Source: an uncultured Oleiphilus sp. (GTDB taxonomy: Bacteria; Pseudomonadota; Gammaproteobacteria; Pseudomonadales; Oleiphilaceae). From it: a stretch of DNA of 51,070 bases. The translations under genes and the position numbers were made by a program. The notes beneath the pieces are model-generated. The model had not been told where the DNA came from, made no database searches, and saw only the letters and a program-made list of their open reading frames with translations. Positions 26,413 to 34,127 of this stretch are shown one piece after another (the first letter of the stretch is position 1; the number at the start of each line of letters is the position of its first letter). Location of the stretch: NCBI GenBank assembly GCA_913020495.1, contig CAJWBJ010000016.1, positions 1 through 51,070 of the forward strand, in the 5' to 3' direction.

Positions 26413-27369
26413 TTAAGCTGAATTTAATCGCTGCGCTGTTTCGTTTGTTGCACGTACGAGCATATCAGTATTGCCTGCTTCAAAAGCACTGTGTCCAGCC
26501 TCTCTGATAATATGTAATTGTGCTTCCAGCCAATTGTTTTTTAATTCCAGCGCGTTGTCCAACGGGCAGACGACATCATAACGTCCATGTATGATAACGC
26601 CGGGAATATGCGAGATCTTACCCATGTTATTAATGATTTGGTTTTCATCAATAAAACTATCGTTAATAAAGTAATGGCACTCAATACGAGCCATTGCTAA
26701 TGCAATTTGTGGGGCTGTAAAGTGATCTTTAACACTTTTATTTACTTTTAATGTCGAGCAGGCACCTTCCCACCCAGACCAGGCTTTAGCCGCTGCCATG
26801 CGTTTCAATTCATTCTCTGATGTAAGTAATTTATAATAGGCAGCGATAAAATTATCTCGTTCACTTTCGGAAACAGGTTTTACAAACTGTTGCCACTCAT
26901 CAGGGAAAAGTCGACTGGCTCCTTCCTGGTAAAACCACTGAAGATCCTTCTTCCGGCATAAAAATATACCTCTCAAAATTAATTCTAAAACTCGGTCTGG
27001 AAAAGCCTGTGCATACAATAAGCTAAGGGTAGAGCCCCAGGAACCACCAAATAAAACCCAAGAGTCAATTTTAAGGAATTGGCGAATTTTCTCAATGTCG
27101 TTGATTAAGTGTTGTGTTGTATTTTCACTCAGTTCTGCATGAGGCGTACTTTTGCCTGCACCTCGTTGATCAAAAATAATAATCCGGTATTGTTCGGGGT
27201 CAAAAAAGCAGCGTGACTTATGATCGCACCCACCGCCAGGGCCTCCATGAACAAAAAGAACAGGAATACCTTGGGGATTACCAGACTCCTCGATATAAAG
27301 AGAATGGGTATCACTAACGGGCAATAGGTGTTCTTGGTAGGCTTGAATTTCAGGGTAAAGTGAATGCAT
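26413..27369 (-). CDS. pip: Proline iminopeptidase
   Basis: Alpha/beta-hydrolase peptidase (family S33) that releases N-terminal proline from peptides, normally cytoplasmic. The 318 residues match the family length. Visible are the oxyanion-hole HGGPGGG, the FDQRGAGKSTP block, the nucleophile elbow GGSWGSTL with its serine, and the GRYDVVCP and EAGHSAF segments carrying the acid and histidine. ATG 27369 is preferred over the adjacent in-frame TTG at 27372; AAGG lies about 10 nt upstream. A perfect 13-bp hairpin lies directly against this ribosome binding site (separate entry). It converges with the degenerate HD-GYP gene. Confidence 0.95.
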   Translation of the reverse strand: MHSLYPEIQAYQEHLLPVSDTHSLYIEESGNPQGIPVLFVHGGPGGGCDHKSRCFFDPEQYRIIIFDQRGAGKSTPHAELSENTTQHLINDIEKIRQFLKIDSWVLFGGSWGSTLSLLYAQAFPDRVLELILRGIFLCRKKDLQWFYQEGASRLFPDEWQQFVKPVSESERDNFIAAYYKLLTSENELKRMAAAKAWSGWEGACSTLKVNKSVKDHFTAPQIALAMARIECHYFINDSFIDENQIINNMGKISHIPGVIIHGRYDVVCPLDNALELKNNWLEAQLHIIREAGHSAFEAGNTDMLVRATNETAQRLNSA

Positions 27370-27381
27370 CAAAATGTAACC

Positions 27382-27418
27382 TTAATAAAGACTTACTTAT
27401 CATAGAAGTCTTTATTAA
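27382..27418 (-). promoter_or_regulatory. Perfect 13-bp hairpin in the pip leader
   Basis: TTAATAAAGACTT (27382-27394) and AAGTCTTTATTAA (27406-27418) are perfect reverse complements around an 11-nt loop. Read on the minus strand, the second arm is followed immediately by GG of the pip ribosome binding site, so folding would occlude it or place a regulator site beside it. It could equally be a dyad operator. It is too AT-rich to be a strong terminator. Confidence 0.6.
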
Positions 27419-27636
27419 AAAATGACAGGAGCTCATTATCTAATCTGATACCGGCGTGCCATCATAGCTAAGTATTTTTGTTTGATGTTTGGTTTTGTTT
27501 CTTCATAATTAAAGCCTATCAACTCAGTAAGTGCTTATTGAAGATAGTAAAAATGAGTATGAAAGATAAGTTCTGCCACTAATAAACTTCAATTGAGGCA
27601 GATGTGTTGAGAACTTACTGAGTCTTGGTGTCTCGC

Positions 27637-27981
27637 TTACTTGTTTCTAAAAAGTGTCATGAGATTTTTCTTTGGTTTAACGGGTAATTTATCTTGGTGT
27701 GCCTTTTTTGTATTTTTTGCAGCCAATATTTGAATTTCGATTGCTGAAGGTGTGCATGTGTTTTCTAATGATGTGTCTGTTTTCTGAGAGTCGATAATTG
27801 TTGAAGATTTCGAATTTACCGTGTGATTATCAATAAATATAATATCATCCTGAAGGTTCTCTTCATTCTGTACGTTTTCTTGTTCACATTCATTCATCAA
27901 TTTAATTGCCCAGCTTTCATCATGATCTATAACTTGTCTAGACTTGAAAATAGAAAGGTCGTTTACATTTAGAACAGTCAT
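27637..27981 (-). CDS. Small unrecognised protein, 114 residues
   Basis: I do not recognise this protein. It is hydrophilic, with an acidic middle (NECEQENVQNEENLQDD) and a basic tail (KKAHQDKLPVKPKKNLM, ending FRNK), and has no signal peptide or membrane helix. Evidence that it is real: ATG 27981 has a strong AAGGAG at 27990-27995 with 8 nt spacing, and a plausible promoter lies at 28052-28080. The divided charge suggests an extended or disordered adaptor-like protein (inference). It stands alone on the minus strand between pip and the divergent receiver-GAF gene. Confidence 0.6.
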   Translation of the reverse strand: MTVLNVNDLSIFKSRQVIDHDESWAIKLMNECEQENVQNEENLQDDIIFIDNHTVNSKSSTIIDSQKTDTSLENTCTPSAIEIQILAAKNTKKAHQDKLPVKPKKNLMTLFRNK

Positions 27982-28051
27982 AATTCATTCTCCTTCATAT
28001 GTCCTTGAGTACAGCTGTTGATTTTCCTGTCAACAAACTCCAAGGCATATA

Positions 28052-28080
28052 ATTATAGTTTTACTATTACGCTTAAACAA
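28052..28080 (-). promoter_or_regulatory. Predicted sigma70 promoter for the small gene at 27981
   Basis: On the minus strand TTGTTT (28080-28075) and a perfect TATAAT (28057-28052) are separated by 17 nt. Transcription would start near 28045, about 65 nt before the ATG. Confidence 0.5.
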
Positions 28081-28400
28081 AATTCCAATATAGGTGGTTT
28101 GTCCTGATTTACATCTACTTAACGCTATCTTATTAACATAAGTTAACAGTAATGCTGAAACCATAATAATATTAAGATAGTTATTTGGGGTCAATAGAGA
28201 ATATCTCAGTTTGGGCGGTGGTTAATAAATGATTATGGGAAGTCTTTAAATACAGTAAAAATGATCGATTAAGCTATTCAAGATGGCAGAGATACTGTAA
28301 TTATTTGAATTAGTAAACTATGCTTGGTTTCATTGGTTGAACTACACTCAAGCGAAGAAAATATTGATTTTTTAGCTGTGTTTTAACTTTATATTTAAAG

Positions 28401-28410
28401 ACCGTACGGT
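28401..28410. promoter_or_regulatory. ACCGTACGGT palindrome
   Basis: A perfect 10-bp GC-rich palindrome in otherwise AT-rich DNA, about 138 bp upstream of the receiver-GAF start. This kind of dyad is often a repressor operator (for example of TetR-type proteins), but no regulator is identified. Confidence 0.3.
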
Positions 28411-28484
28411 TAAAAATTATCGCTTTATTTTGTTGATGTGTTTATTAGCAGGTGAAGATGTAGTGTATCAATGTTTCATATAAT

Positions 28485-28509
28485 TCCACCCTGCTTAATA
28501 AAGGGTGGA
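28485..28509 (+). promoter_or_regulatory. GC-rich hairpin in the leader of the receiver-GAF gene
   Basis: TCCACCCT (28485-28492) pairs perfectly with AGGGTGGA (28502-28509) around a 9-nt loop, about 38 nt before the ATG at 28548. No long T-run follows, so it is a weak terminator at best. It could be a leader structure or the end of an upstream transcript. Confidence 0.45.
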
Positions 28510-28547
28510 GTTTCCTGTCCCTGATATTAATTAAGGTAGGTCTGTAT

Positions 28548-29669
28548 ATGAGCAGTGTAGACGTTAATAAAAGCATTTTGGTGGTTGATGATGAAGACAT
28601 CAACCTTGATCTTATGCAGGGAACTCTCGAAGATTATTACGAGGTCGAGTGTTTTACCCGCGGCGAAAACTGCTTACAGCGAATAAATGAATCACCGGTT
28701 GATTTGGTACTACTGGATGTCGATATGCCTGGAATGGATGGTTTAGAGGTTTGTCGACGCCTACATGACATTCAGCCGCAATGCCCAGTGATGTTTATTT
28801 CTTCCAAGACAAGCAACGAAGAGCGATTAGCAGGTTACGCTGCTGGCGGCTATGACTATATTGCCAAGCCTTGTGAGCCTCAAGAATTACTAGCTAAAAT
28901 AAAACTAATCATTCAACAACAAGAACAACGAAAAAAACTTGATGATAGGCGAATTGAGCTTTCCAAGGCATTCATGAATGTAGCTAGTGGAAGTGGCGAA
29001 ATGGGTGTGCTTCTTCAGTTTTCAGTGAATGTTTTTAGTGTCAAAAGCTATCTAGAGCTTGCCGATTTAGTACTGAGGACGCTACAGGAAATAGGCAGTT
29101 TAAGCGCTGCCGTTCTTGTTTGTGGGCAGCAAGAAACAGTGTCACTAACTAATTTGGGTTCTTGTTCACCTATTGAAGAAGAGGTACTCGTGATGCTTAA
29201 AGAAAGAGGTGACATTTACGAGTTTAATGATCAGGTTCAGGTCAACGATAAGTATGTGAGTGTGCTTATAAAGAGTATGCCTGAAGATGAAATGATCACA
29301 GATCGCATGAAAGAACACATACCTTTACTTCTTAAAATTGCTTCAGCCTGTGCGGAACACCTCGACTTATCAAGTAACTTGAATTTGGATCATAAGGTAG
29401 TCAAAACCGTGCAGAACGCTTGTGATGAACTACAAGCGTCTGAACGCTTGATTAAAATGTCTCTGCTCAAATTTAGTGGTGATATGGAAGGTAAGTTTCA
29501 GAATTTGCAAGATGATGTACAAAACCTATCTTTAACTGAAGAGAAAGAAAATCACCTACGTATGACCTATTCATCTGCACTTGAACAAACCTTCAATTCA
29601 GTGCAAGAAATCAGCGAAGTAGGCAAGCGCTTAGGTAGGACTATTTCAGATTTAAAAAGTTTACTCTAA
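28548..29669 (+). CDS. Receiver-domain response regulator with GAF-like and coiled-coil regions
   Basis: 373-residue cytoplasmic protein. The N-terminal receiver (about 9-125) has SILVVDDEDINL, the phospho-acceptor aspartate in LVLLDVDMPGMDG, and the lysine in IAKPCEPQELL. The rest has no DNA-binding or c-di-GMP domain: a GAF-like stretch (about 165-280) is followed by a helical coiled coil to the end, suggesting a protein-interaction output. The ATG at 28548 follows AAGGTAGG. A hybrid kinase gene starts 30 nt downstream on the same strand, so the two are probably one operon and one phosphorelay. Confidence 0.88.
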   Translation: MSSVDVNKSILVVDDEDINLDLMQGTLEDYYEVECFTRGENCLQRINESPVDLVLLDVDMPGMDGLEVCRRLHDIQPQCPVMFISSKTSNEERLAGYAAGGYDYIAKPCEPQELLAKIKLIIQQQEQRKKLDDRRIELSKAFMNVASGSGEMGVLLQFSVNVFSVKSYLELADLVLRTLQEIGSLSAAVLVCGQQETVSLTNLGSCSPIEEEVLVMLKERGDIYEFNDQVQVNDKYVSVLIKSMPEDEMITDRMKEHIPLLLKIASACAEHLDLSSNLNLDHKVVKTVQNACDELQASERLIKMSLLKFSGDMEGKFQNLQDDVQNLSLTEEKENHLRMTYSSALEQTFNSVQEISEVGKRLGRTISDLKSLL

Positions 29670-29699
29670 CTTTTAACTGGAATTAGGTAGGTGAACACA

Positions 29700-32684
29700 A
29701 TGAAAATGAGTTCATTTAGATGGGGGATTTTGGTCGTCTTCGCCGTATTGTTTTTTGCAGGCGTGAATCATGCCTTGCAACGCTGGGTAATTCTACCGAG
29801 CTTTATCAAACTTGAGCAAAAACAGGCTGAAACTGAACTACAAAGGGTCATGGATGCGATTCAAAGGGAAGTTGAGCATATTGAATTACTGGCGGGTGAT
29901 TGGGCAGTCTGGGACGATACTTATCGTTTTGTTCAGGATCGAAATCAAAACTACATTGATTCAAATTTAGTTTGGGAAACTTTGGAAGGCAGTAGTGGAA
30001 TAAATCTAATCTTTTTTTACAATCCTCAAGGCAATTTTGTTTGGGGTGATGTGTTTGATTCTGCTCAAGGTGGATTAATTCATGTCAAAGAATTTCCTAA
30101 AGACACGTCAGCCTCTATTGAAGTCTTGTTTGATCACACCTCAGTCGATAGTTCTATTGCTGGCATAATGGATTCAAATGCTGGCCCAATGCTAATCGTG
30201 TCTAAACCGATTGTGACCAGCCGAGGGAAGGGGCCAATTGCAGGCACAATGTTAATGGGGCGCATTCTTGGAAAAACGCTTTTAGATAAGTTAGCAAGGC
30301 AAACCCGTGTTGACTTTACGGCTAAATTATTGAGAAACACAACGCCTAAAAATGAGCTGAACTCTCATTTTAACTATTTGCATGTTGATCATAACGGGGT
30401 CACTGAAATTGATGAGAACTCATTGGAAATAGTTGGACAAATTCTGGGGCTTGGAGGTCTACCCGTATTGGATGTTCATGCTATTATTCCAAGAGTAACA
30501 ATGGTACAGGGCCTAAAAGTGGCCCAGCTAGCATCCATATCAGTGCTAGTTAGTTTTGTTTTACTTTGCATGTTCTTACTGGTTGGTTTTATTTATTACA
30601 CTCTAGGGATACGTAATACTAATGCCAAAATCAGTAAGCTGGTTAAACTCCGCACTCAGGAACTAAAGCTTGCTAAAGAGCAGGCCGAAGATTCGTCTAT
30701 AATAGCCGCGAGAGCCAATGAATCTAAAAGTGCTTTTTTAGCAAATATGAGCCATGAAATACGTACACCAATGAATGCCATCATTAATCTATCCTACTTG
30801 AGTTTACAAAGTGAGCTACCAAGTAGGCAACGAAATTACATTGAAAAAGTACATAACTCTGCAAATTTTTTACTGAGAATTATTAACGACATCCTGGATT
30901 TTTCAAAAGTAGAAGCCGGAAAAATGCATATTGAGATGGCTGACTTCTCTTTAGATGAGCTGCTCGCATACTTGGCTGTACTCGAAAACCTGAAAAGCCA
31001 AGACAAAGATATTCAGCTTATATTTGATGTAGCTCCTGATACGCCAACATTTCTAACCGGAGATATAGTACGCATTAATCAAGTACTACTTAACTTATTA
31101 AGTAATGCCATCAAGTTTACTCAAAAAGGTAAAGTAGTTTTATCAATTAGAGTGCTTGAAAAAAAACAGGACTTACTTACTTTAGAGTTTGAAGTAAAAG
31201 ATTCAGGGCCGGGTATGCAGCAGTCTGTCGCTGATTTAATGTTTGAACCATTCACTCAGGCAGAAGCATCTACCACTCGCCGGTTTGGTGGAACTGGTTT
31301 GGGGTTAGCTATTTGTAAACAGTTAAGCGAGTTAATGGGGGGAAACCTCAAGCTAATAAGCGAAGAAGGAAAAGGCACAGAAGTCAGTGTTATTTTGCCG
31401 CTGTGCATCGCTCCTGAACAATTAATAAATCTCCCAGATGACGCTAGTAACGTTTTACTTTGTAGTAAGGATAAAGACACGCTACAAGCAATTAACAACA
31501 CCTTGAGTGCATATGGCGTTAATATTCAGAGTTCAGAATTACTTGAAATTCATGATGGTAGTCATGACGTTGTCAACGTGATTTTAATGGATGACAGCTT
31601 TTCTGAAATAGAAATATTAAGCTTTTATCAGCAACACAAAAAACATGAAGTTAATAATTTTAAATTTGTTTATTTAAGTGACTGTGTACAGCTCCCAAAA
31701 ATTCTTTCGTCATACTCAATATCCAGTCTAAAGAAACCTGTTTATTTCACAAATTTTTATGAGTGTTTGAATAGTAAGGATGTCAACGAAATCACTGTGC
31801 GCCAAGGCTTTACACCATTAAGTGAATTATCCTCAGCGCTATATCAACAAGTTGGTCAATTACGAGTATTACTCGCAGAAGATAATCCGATCAATCAAGA
31901 GATTGTCATTGAGTTATTAGCAGATTGTGGTGGAGAGGTGTTTGTTGTAGATAATGGGCAGGCCGCAATTGATTTGTTGGAACAAAAAAGTAAACAGCAA
32001 GAAACAATTGATGTGGTTTTGATGGATATTCAAATGCCTATTATGGGCGGGGTGGAAGCGGCCAGACAGATCCGGTCTCAGGATAAATGGAATAAGATTC
32101 CAATTATTGCATTAACAGCCAGTGCTACAACAAATAGCCGTGAAGAAGGTTTGGCAATCGGTATGAATGAATACCTGACGAAGCCGATTATACCAGAAGA
32201 GTTGTTTGGCGCTTTGTCGCGCTTGTGCAGGACTAAACAAGGGGTTAGACAGGATGATCTCTTGGTTGGAGCTATGCAGGCCTCCTCTGGGGAGGTCGTG
32301 TCAATTGATGACCCTAATGATTTGAAAGATATCCCCGATTTTAAGGGGCTTGATATTAATTCAGGCCTAAATACTTGCAATGGTAAACACGCATTATTTG
32401 AAAAAGTGATTAGAAAATTCTCTACTAAATATAAAAACATTGATCAGGAACTTTTCGAAGCACTAAAAATTAGTGATATTAAACATGCTAAAGCTTTAAC
32501 ACACAATCTAATAGGCGTATCTGCAAACATTGGCGCCTTGGAACTTTCTCAAACAGCGAAAGAGATTGATGATATTCTCTCGAATAACGATGTTGAAGTT
32601 GAAGGTCTTGTGCTGCAACTATTTAGTCATCAACTAGAGCAAGTAATTGAATCCATAACGTTGTATTGTGAAGAGGATCATTAG
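29700..32684 (+). CDS. CHASE4 hybrid histidine kinase with pseudo-receiver, receiver and Hpt
   Basis: Membrane hybrid kinase of about 994 residues. An N-terminal helix precedes a periplasmic CHASE4-like domain ([15 protein letters not shown] motif, about 55-260); a second helix lies at about 280-305. HisKA has [13 protein letters not shown] (His352 from ATG 29700). HATPase has [19 protein letters not shown] and [12 protein letters not shown] degenerate receiver-like stretch (about 575-690) lacks the acidic pair but keeps VILMDD and LKKP. A full receiver follows ([25 protein letters not shown]), then a C-terminal Hpt with [14 protein letters not shown]. The frame opens at GTG 29691; ATG 29700 with AGGTG 6 nt upstream is preferred. 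Its partner is probably the receiver-GAF protein just upstream. Confidence 0.92.
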   Translation: MKMSSFRWGILVVFAVLFFAGVNHALQRWVILPSFIKLEQKQAETELQRVMDAIQREVEHIELLAGDWAVWDDTYRFVQDRNQNYIDSNLVWETLEGSSGINLIFFYNPQGNFVWGDVFDSAQGGLIHVKEFPKDTSASIEVLFDHTSVDSSIAGIMDSNAGPMLIVSKPIVTSRGKGPIAGTMLMGRILGKTLLDKLARQTRVDFTAKLLRNTTPKNELNSHFNYLHVDHNGVTEIDENSLEIVGQILGLGGLPVLDVHAIIPRVTMVQGLKVAQLASISVLVSFVLLCMFLLVGFIYYTLGIRNTNAKISKLVKLRTQELKLAKEQAEDSSIIAARANESKSAFLANMSHEIRTPMNAIINLSYLSLQSELPSRQRNYIEKVHNSANFLLRIINDILDFSKVEAGKMHIEMADFSLDELLAYLAVLENLKSQDKDIQLIFDVAPDTPTFLTGDIVRINQVLLNLLSNAIKFTQKGKVVLSIRVLEKKQDLLTLEFEVKDSGPGMQQSVADLMFEPFTQAEASTTRRFGGTGLGLAICKQLSELMGGNLKLISEEGKGTEVSVILPLCIAPEQLINLPDDASNVLLCSKDKDTLQAINNTLSAYGVNIQSSELLEIHDGSHDVVNVILMDDSFSEIEILSFYQQHKKHEVNNFKFVYLSDCVQLPKILSSYSISSLKKPVYFTNFYECLNSKDVNEITVRQGFTPLSELSSALYQQVGQLRVLLAEDNPINQEIVIELLADCGGEVFVVDNGQAAIDLLEQKSKQQETIDVVLMDIQMPIMGGVEAARQIRSQDKWNKIPIIALTASATTNSREEGLAIGMNEYLTKPIIPEELFGALSRLCRTKQGVRQDDLLVGAMQASSGEVVSIDDPNDLKDIPDFKGLDINSGLNTCNGKHALFEKVIRKFSTKYKNIDQELFEALKISDIKHAKALTHNLIGVSANIGALELSQTAKEIDDILSNNDVEVEGLVLQLFSHQLEQVIESITLYCEEDH

Positions 32685-32736
32685 CTTCAGTAAAGGCAAT
32701 TAATTTCTAAACTGAATAAATAAGGAGCGTATATTT

Positions 32737-33339
32737 ATCAAATTTCTGTGGGGGCTAATCTTTGGTATTGTATTAATTTGGTCAGGGGTTAATCCAAAAG
32801 ATCAATTCACCTGGTTTCTTGAGGTACTACCTGCCTTGATAGGGGCAGTTTTGTTAGTTTGTACCTACAGAACTTTTCGTTTAACACCTGTTCTCTATTT
32901 TTTCATATTAGTTCACTGTGTTATTTTGATGATTGGTGGTCACTTTACTTATGCTGAGGTCCCTTTATTTGATTCTTTCAAAGTTATCTTTGATCTTGAA
33001 AGAAACAACTACGATAAATTAGGCCATTTTGCTCAAGGCTTTGTGCCGGCCTTATTAGCAAGAGAAATACTAATACGAAAAAAGGTTGTTAGTAGTAAAG
33101 CCTGGCTAAATTTATTTATTGTTTCAATCTGTCTGGCTTTCAGTGCATTTTATGAGTTAATAGAGTGGTGGGTTGCATTAGCATCTGGCACGGATGCTGA
33201 AGCATTTCTCGGAACTCAGGGTGACATTTGGGATACTCAGTCAGATATGGCAATAGCGCTAATTGGTGCAATTTTCTCGATTGTTTTATTATCTCGGATA
33301 CATAACCGGCAATTATCATGTGTACACAAATCAAATTAG
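32737..33339 (+). CDS. YjdF-type (DUF2238) membrane protein; start codon non-canonical
   Basis: Integral inner-membrane protein of the DUF2238/YjdF family, with about five to six hydrophobic helices and the conserved YDKLGHFAQGFVPALLAREI and FYELIEWWVA segments plus GDIWDTQSDM. Function unknown. The first ATG/GTG/TTG in frame is TTG 32836, which would cut off about 33 residues of clearly family-like sequence (FLWGLIFGIVLIW, NPKDQFTWFLEVLPALIG). The frame is open back to a TGA at 32713. AAGGAG at 32722-32727 lies 9 nt before ATC 32737 and 3 nt before ATA 32731. I annotate from ATC 32737, giving about 200 residues, close to E. coli YjdF. A base error (ATG read as ATC) is the alternative. Confidence 0.75.
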   Translation: MKFLWGLIFGIVLIWSGVNPKDQFTWFLEVLPALIGAVLLVCTYRTFRLTPVLYFFILVHCVILMIGGHFTYAEVPLFDSFKVIFDLERNNYDKLGHFAQGFVPALLAREILIRKKVVSSKAWLNLFIVSICLAFSAFYELIEWWVALASGTDAEAFLGTQGDIWDTQSDMAIALIGAIFSIVLLSRIHNRQLSCVHKSN

Positions 33340-33378
33340 ACTTTCAATATTCTTGGTAGCTTAAACGGTGATCTAATC

Positions 33379-33963
33379 ATGTTCTTACAAGCGAGTAAGG
33401 TTGAAGTTGGGTTACCGGCTTGGCTAGAGTTATTTGGCCAAACATATACCAAATCGTCTGATATTAAGAAACGAATGTTATTTGTAATTGCTGCGTCCCA
33501 AAAAAATATCCAGATGCAGACAGGTGGGCCTTTTGCAGCTGCAATTTTTGAAGCTAATTCTGGCAAACTAATTTCATTAGGTGTGAACCTTGTGACAAAC
33601 CAAGGTTTATCTGTATTACACGCTGAGATCGTAGCTATTACATTAGCTCAACGAAAGCTTGGGTCTTTTGATCTAAGTGGGCATTCATCGCTCGATTATG
33701 AATTAGTAACAAGTACAGAGCCTTGTGCCATGTGCTTGGGTTCGATCCCCTGGGCTGGTATTCGTCGAGTTATTACTGGTGCAACCGATAGCGATGCAAG
33801 AGAAATTGGCTTTGATGAAGGGGATAAACCGGATGATTGGGTGGGAGGCTTGTCGCTACGAGGCATAAAAGTGATTAATAATATTCAAAGGGATGAAGCT
33901 CGATTCGTATTAAAGTCATACTTGAAAGCTAAAGGTCAAATATATAACACGGATATTGGTTAA
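33379..33963 (+). CDS. Nucleoside/guanine deaminase-like zinc enzyme
   Basis: 194-residue cytoplasmic protein of the cytidine deaminase superfamily. The zinc ligands and catalytic glutamate are visible as HAE (SVLHAEIVAI) and PCAMC (STEPCAMCLGSIPWAGI), the pattern of guanine deaminase, tRNA-adenosine deaminase and related nucleoside deaminases. The C-terminal half (GFDEGDKPDDWVGGLSLRGI) resembles guanine deaminase-type proteins more than TadA. The N-terminal 45 residues are less conserved. It follows the YjdF-type gene by 39 bp and could share its transcript. Substrate assignment (guanine or another base) is uncertain. Confidence 0.82.
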   Translation: MFLQASKVEVGLPAWLELFGQTYTKSSDIKKRMLFVIAASQKNIQMQTGGPFAAAIFEANSGKLISLGVNLVTNQGLSVLHAEIVAITLAQRKLGSFDLSGHSSLDYELVTSTEPCAMCLGSIPWAGIRRVITGATDSDAREIGFDEGDKPDDWVGGLSLRGIKVINNIQRDEARFVLKSYLKAKGQIYNTDIG

Positions 33964-34127
33964 GCAATTTTCATCACATCAATACTCTACCCAGAGACTA
34001 CCCAATAATAGTGGCTTATTTCGCTGGATATATACCTAGAAATAAACCAGATAAATCTTCTGATTAAAATTAGTATATGTAACTTGGATATTATGTTTAA
34101 AACACTTTTTAAACTAAGGACGAAATA

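Larger units (their letters stand above)
27982..28547. other. 566-bp intergenic region with regulatory marks
   Basis: Long gap between the small minus-strand gene and the plus-strand receiver-GAF gene. It holds a promoter for the former, an ACCGTACGGT palindrome at 28401 and a GC-rich hairpin at 28485-28509 ahead of the latter. I see no coding frame with a convincing ribosome binding site and no known riboswitch. An untranslated RNA cannot be excluded. Confidence 0.6.
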
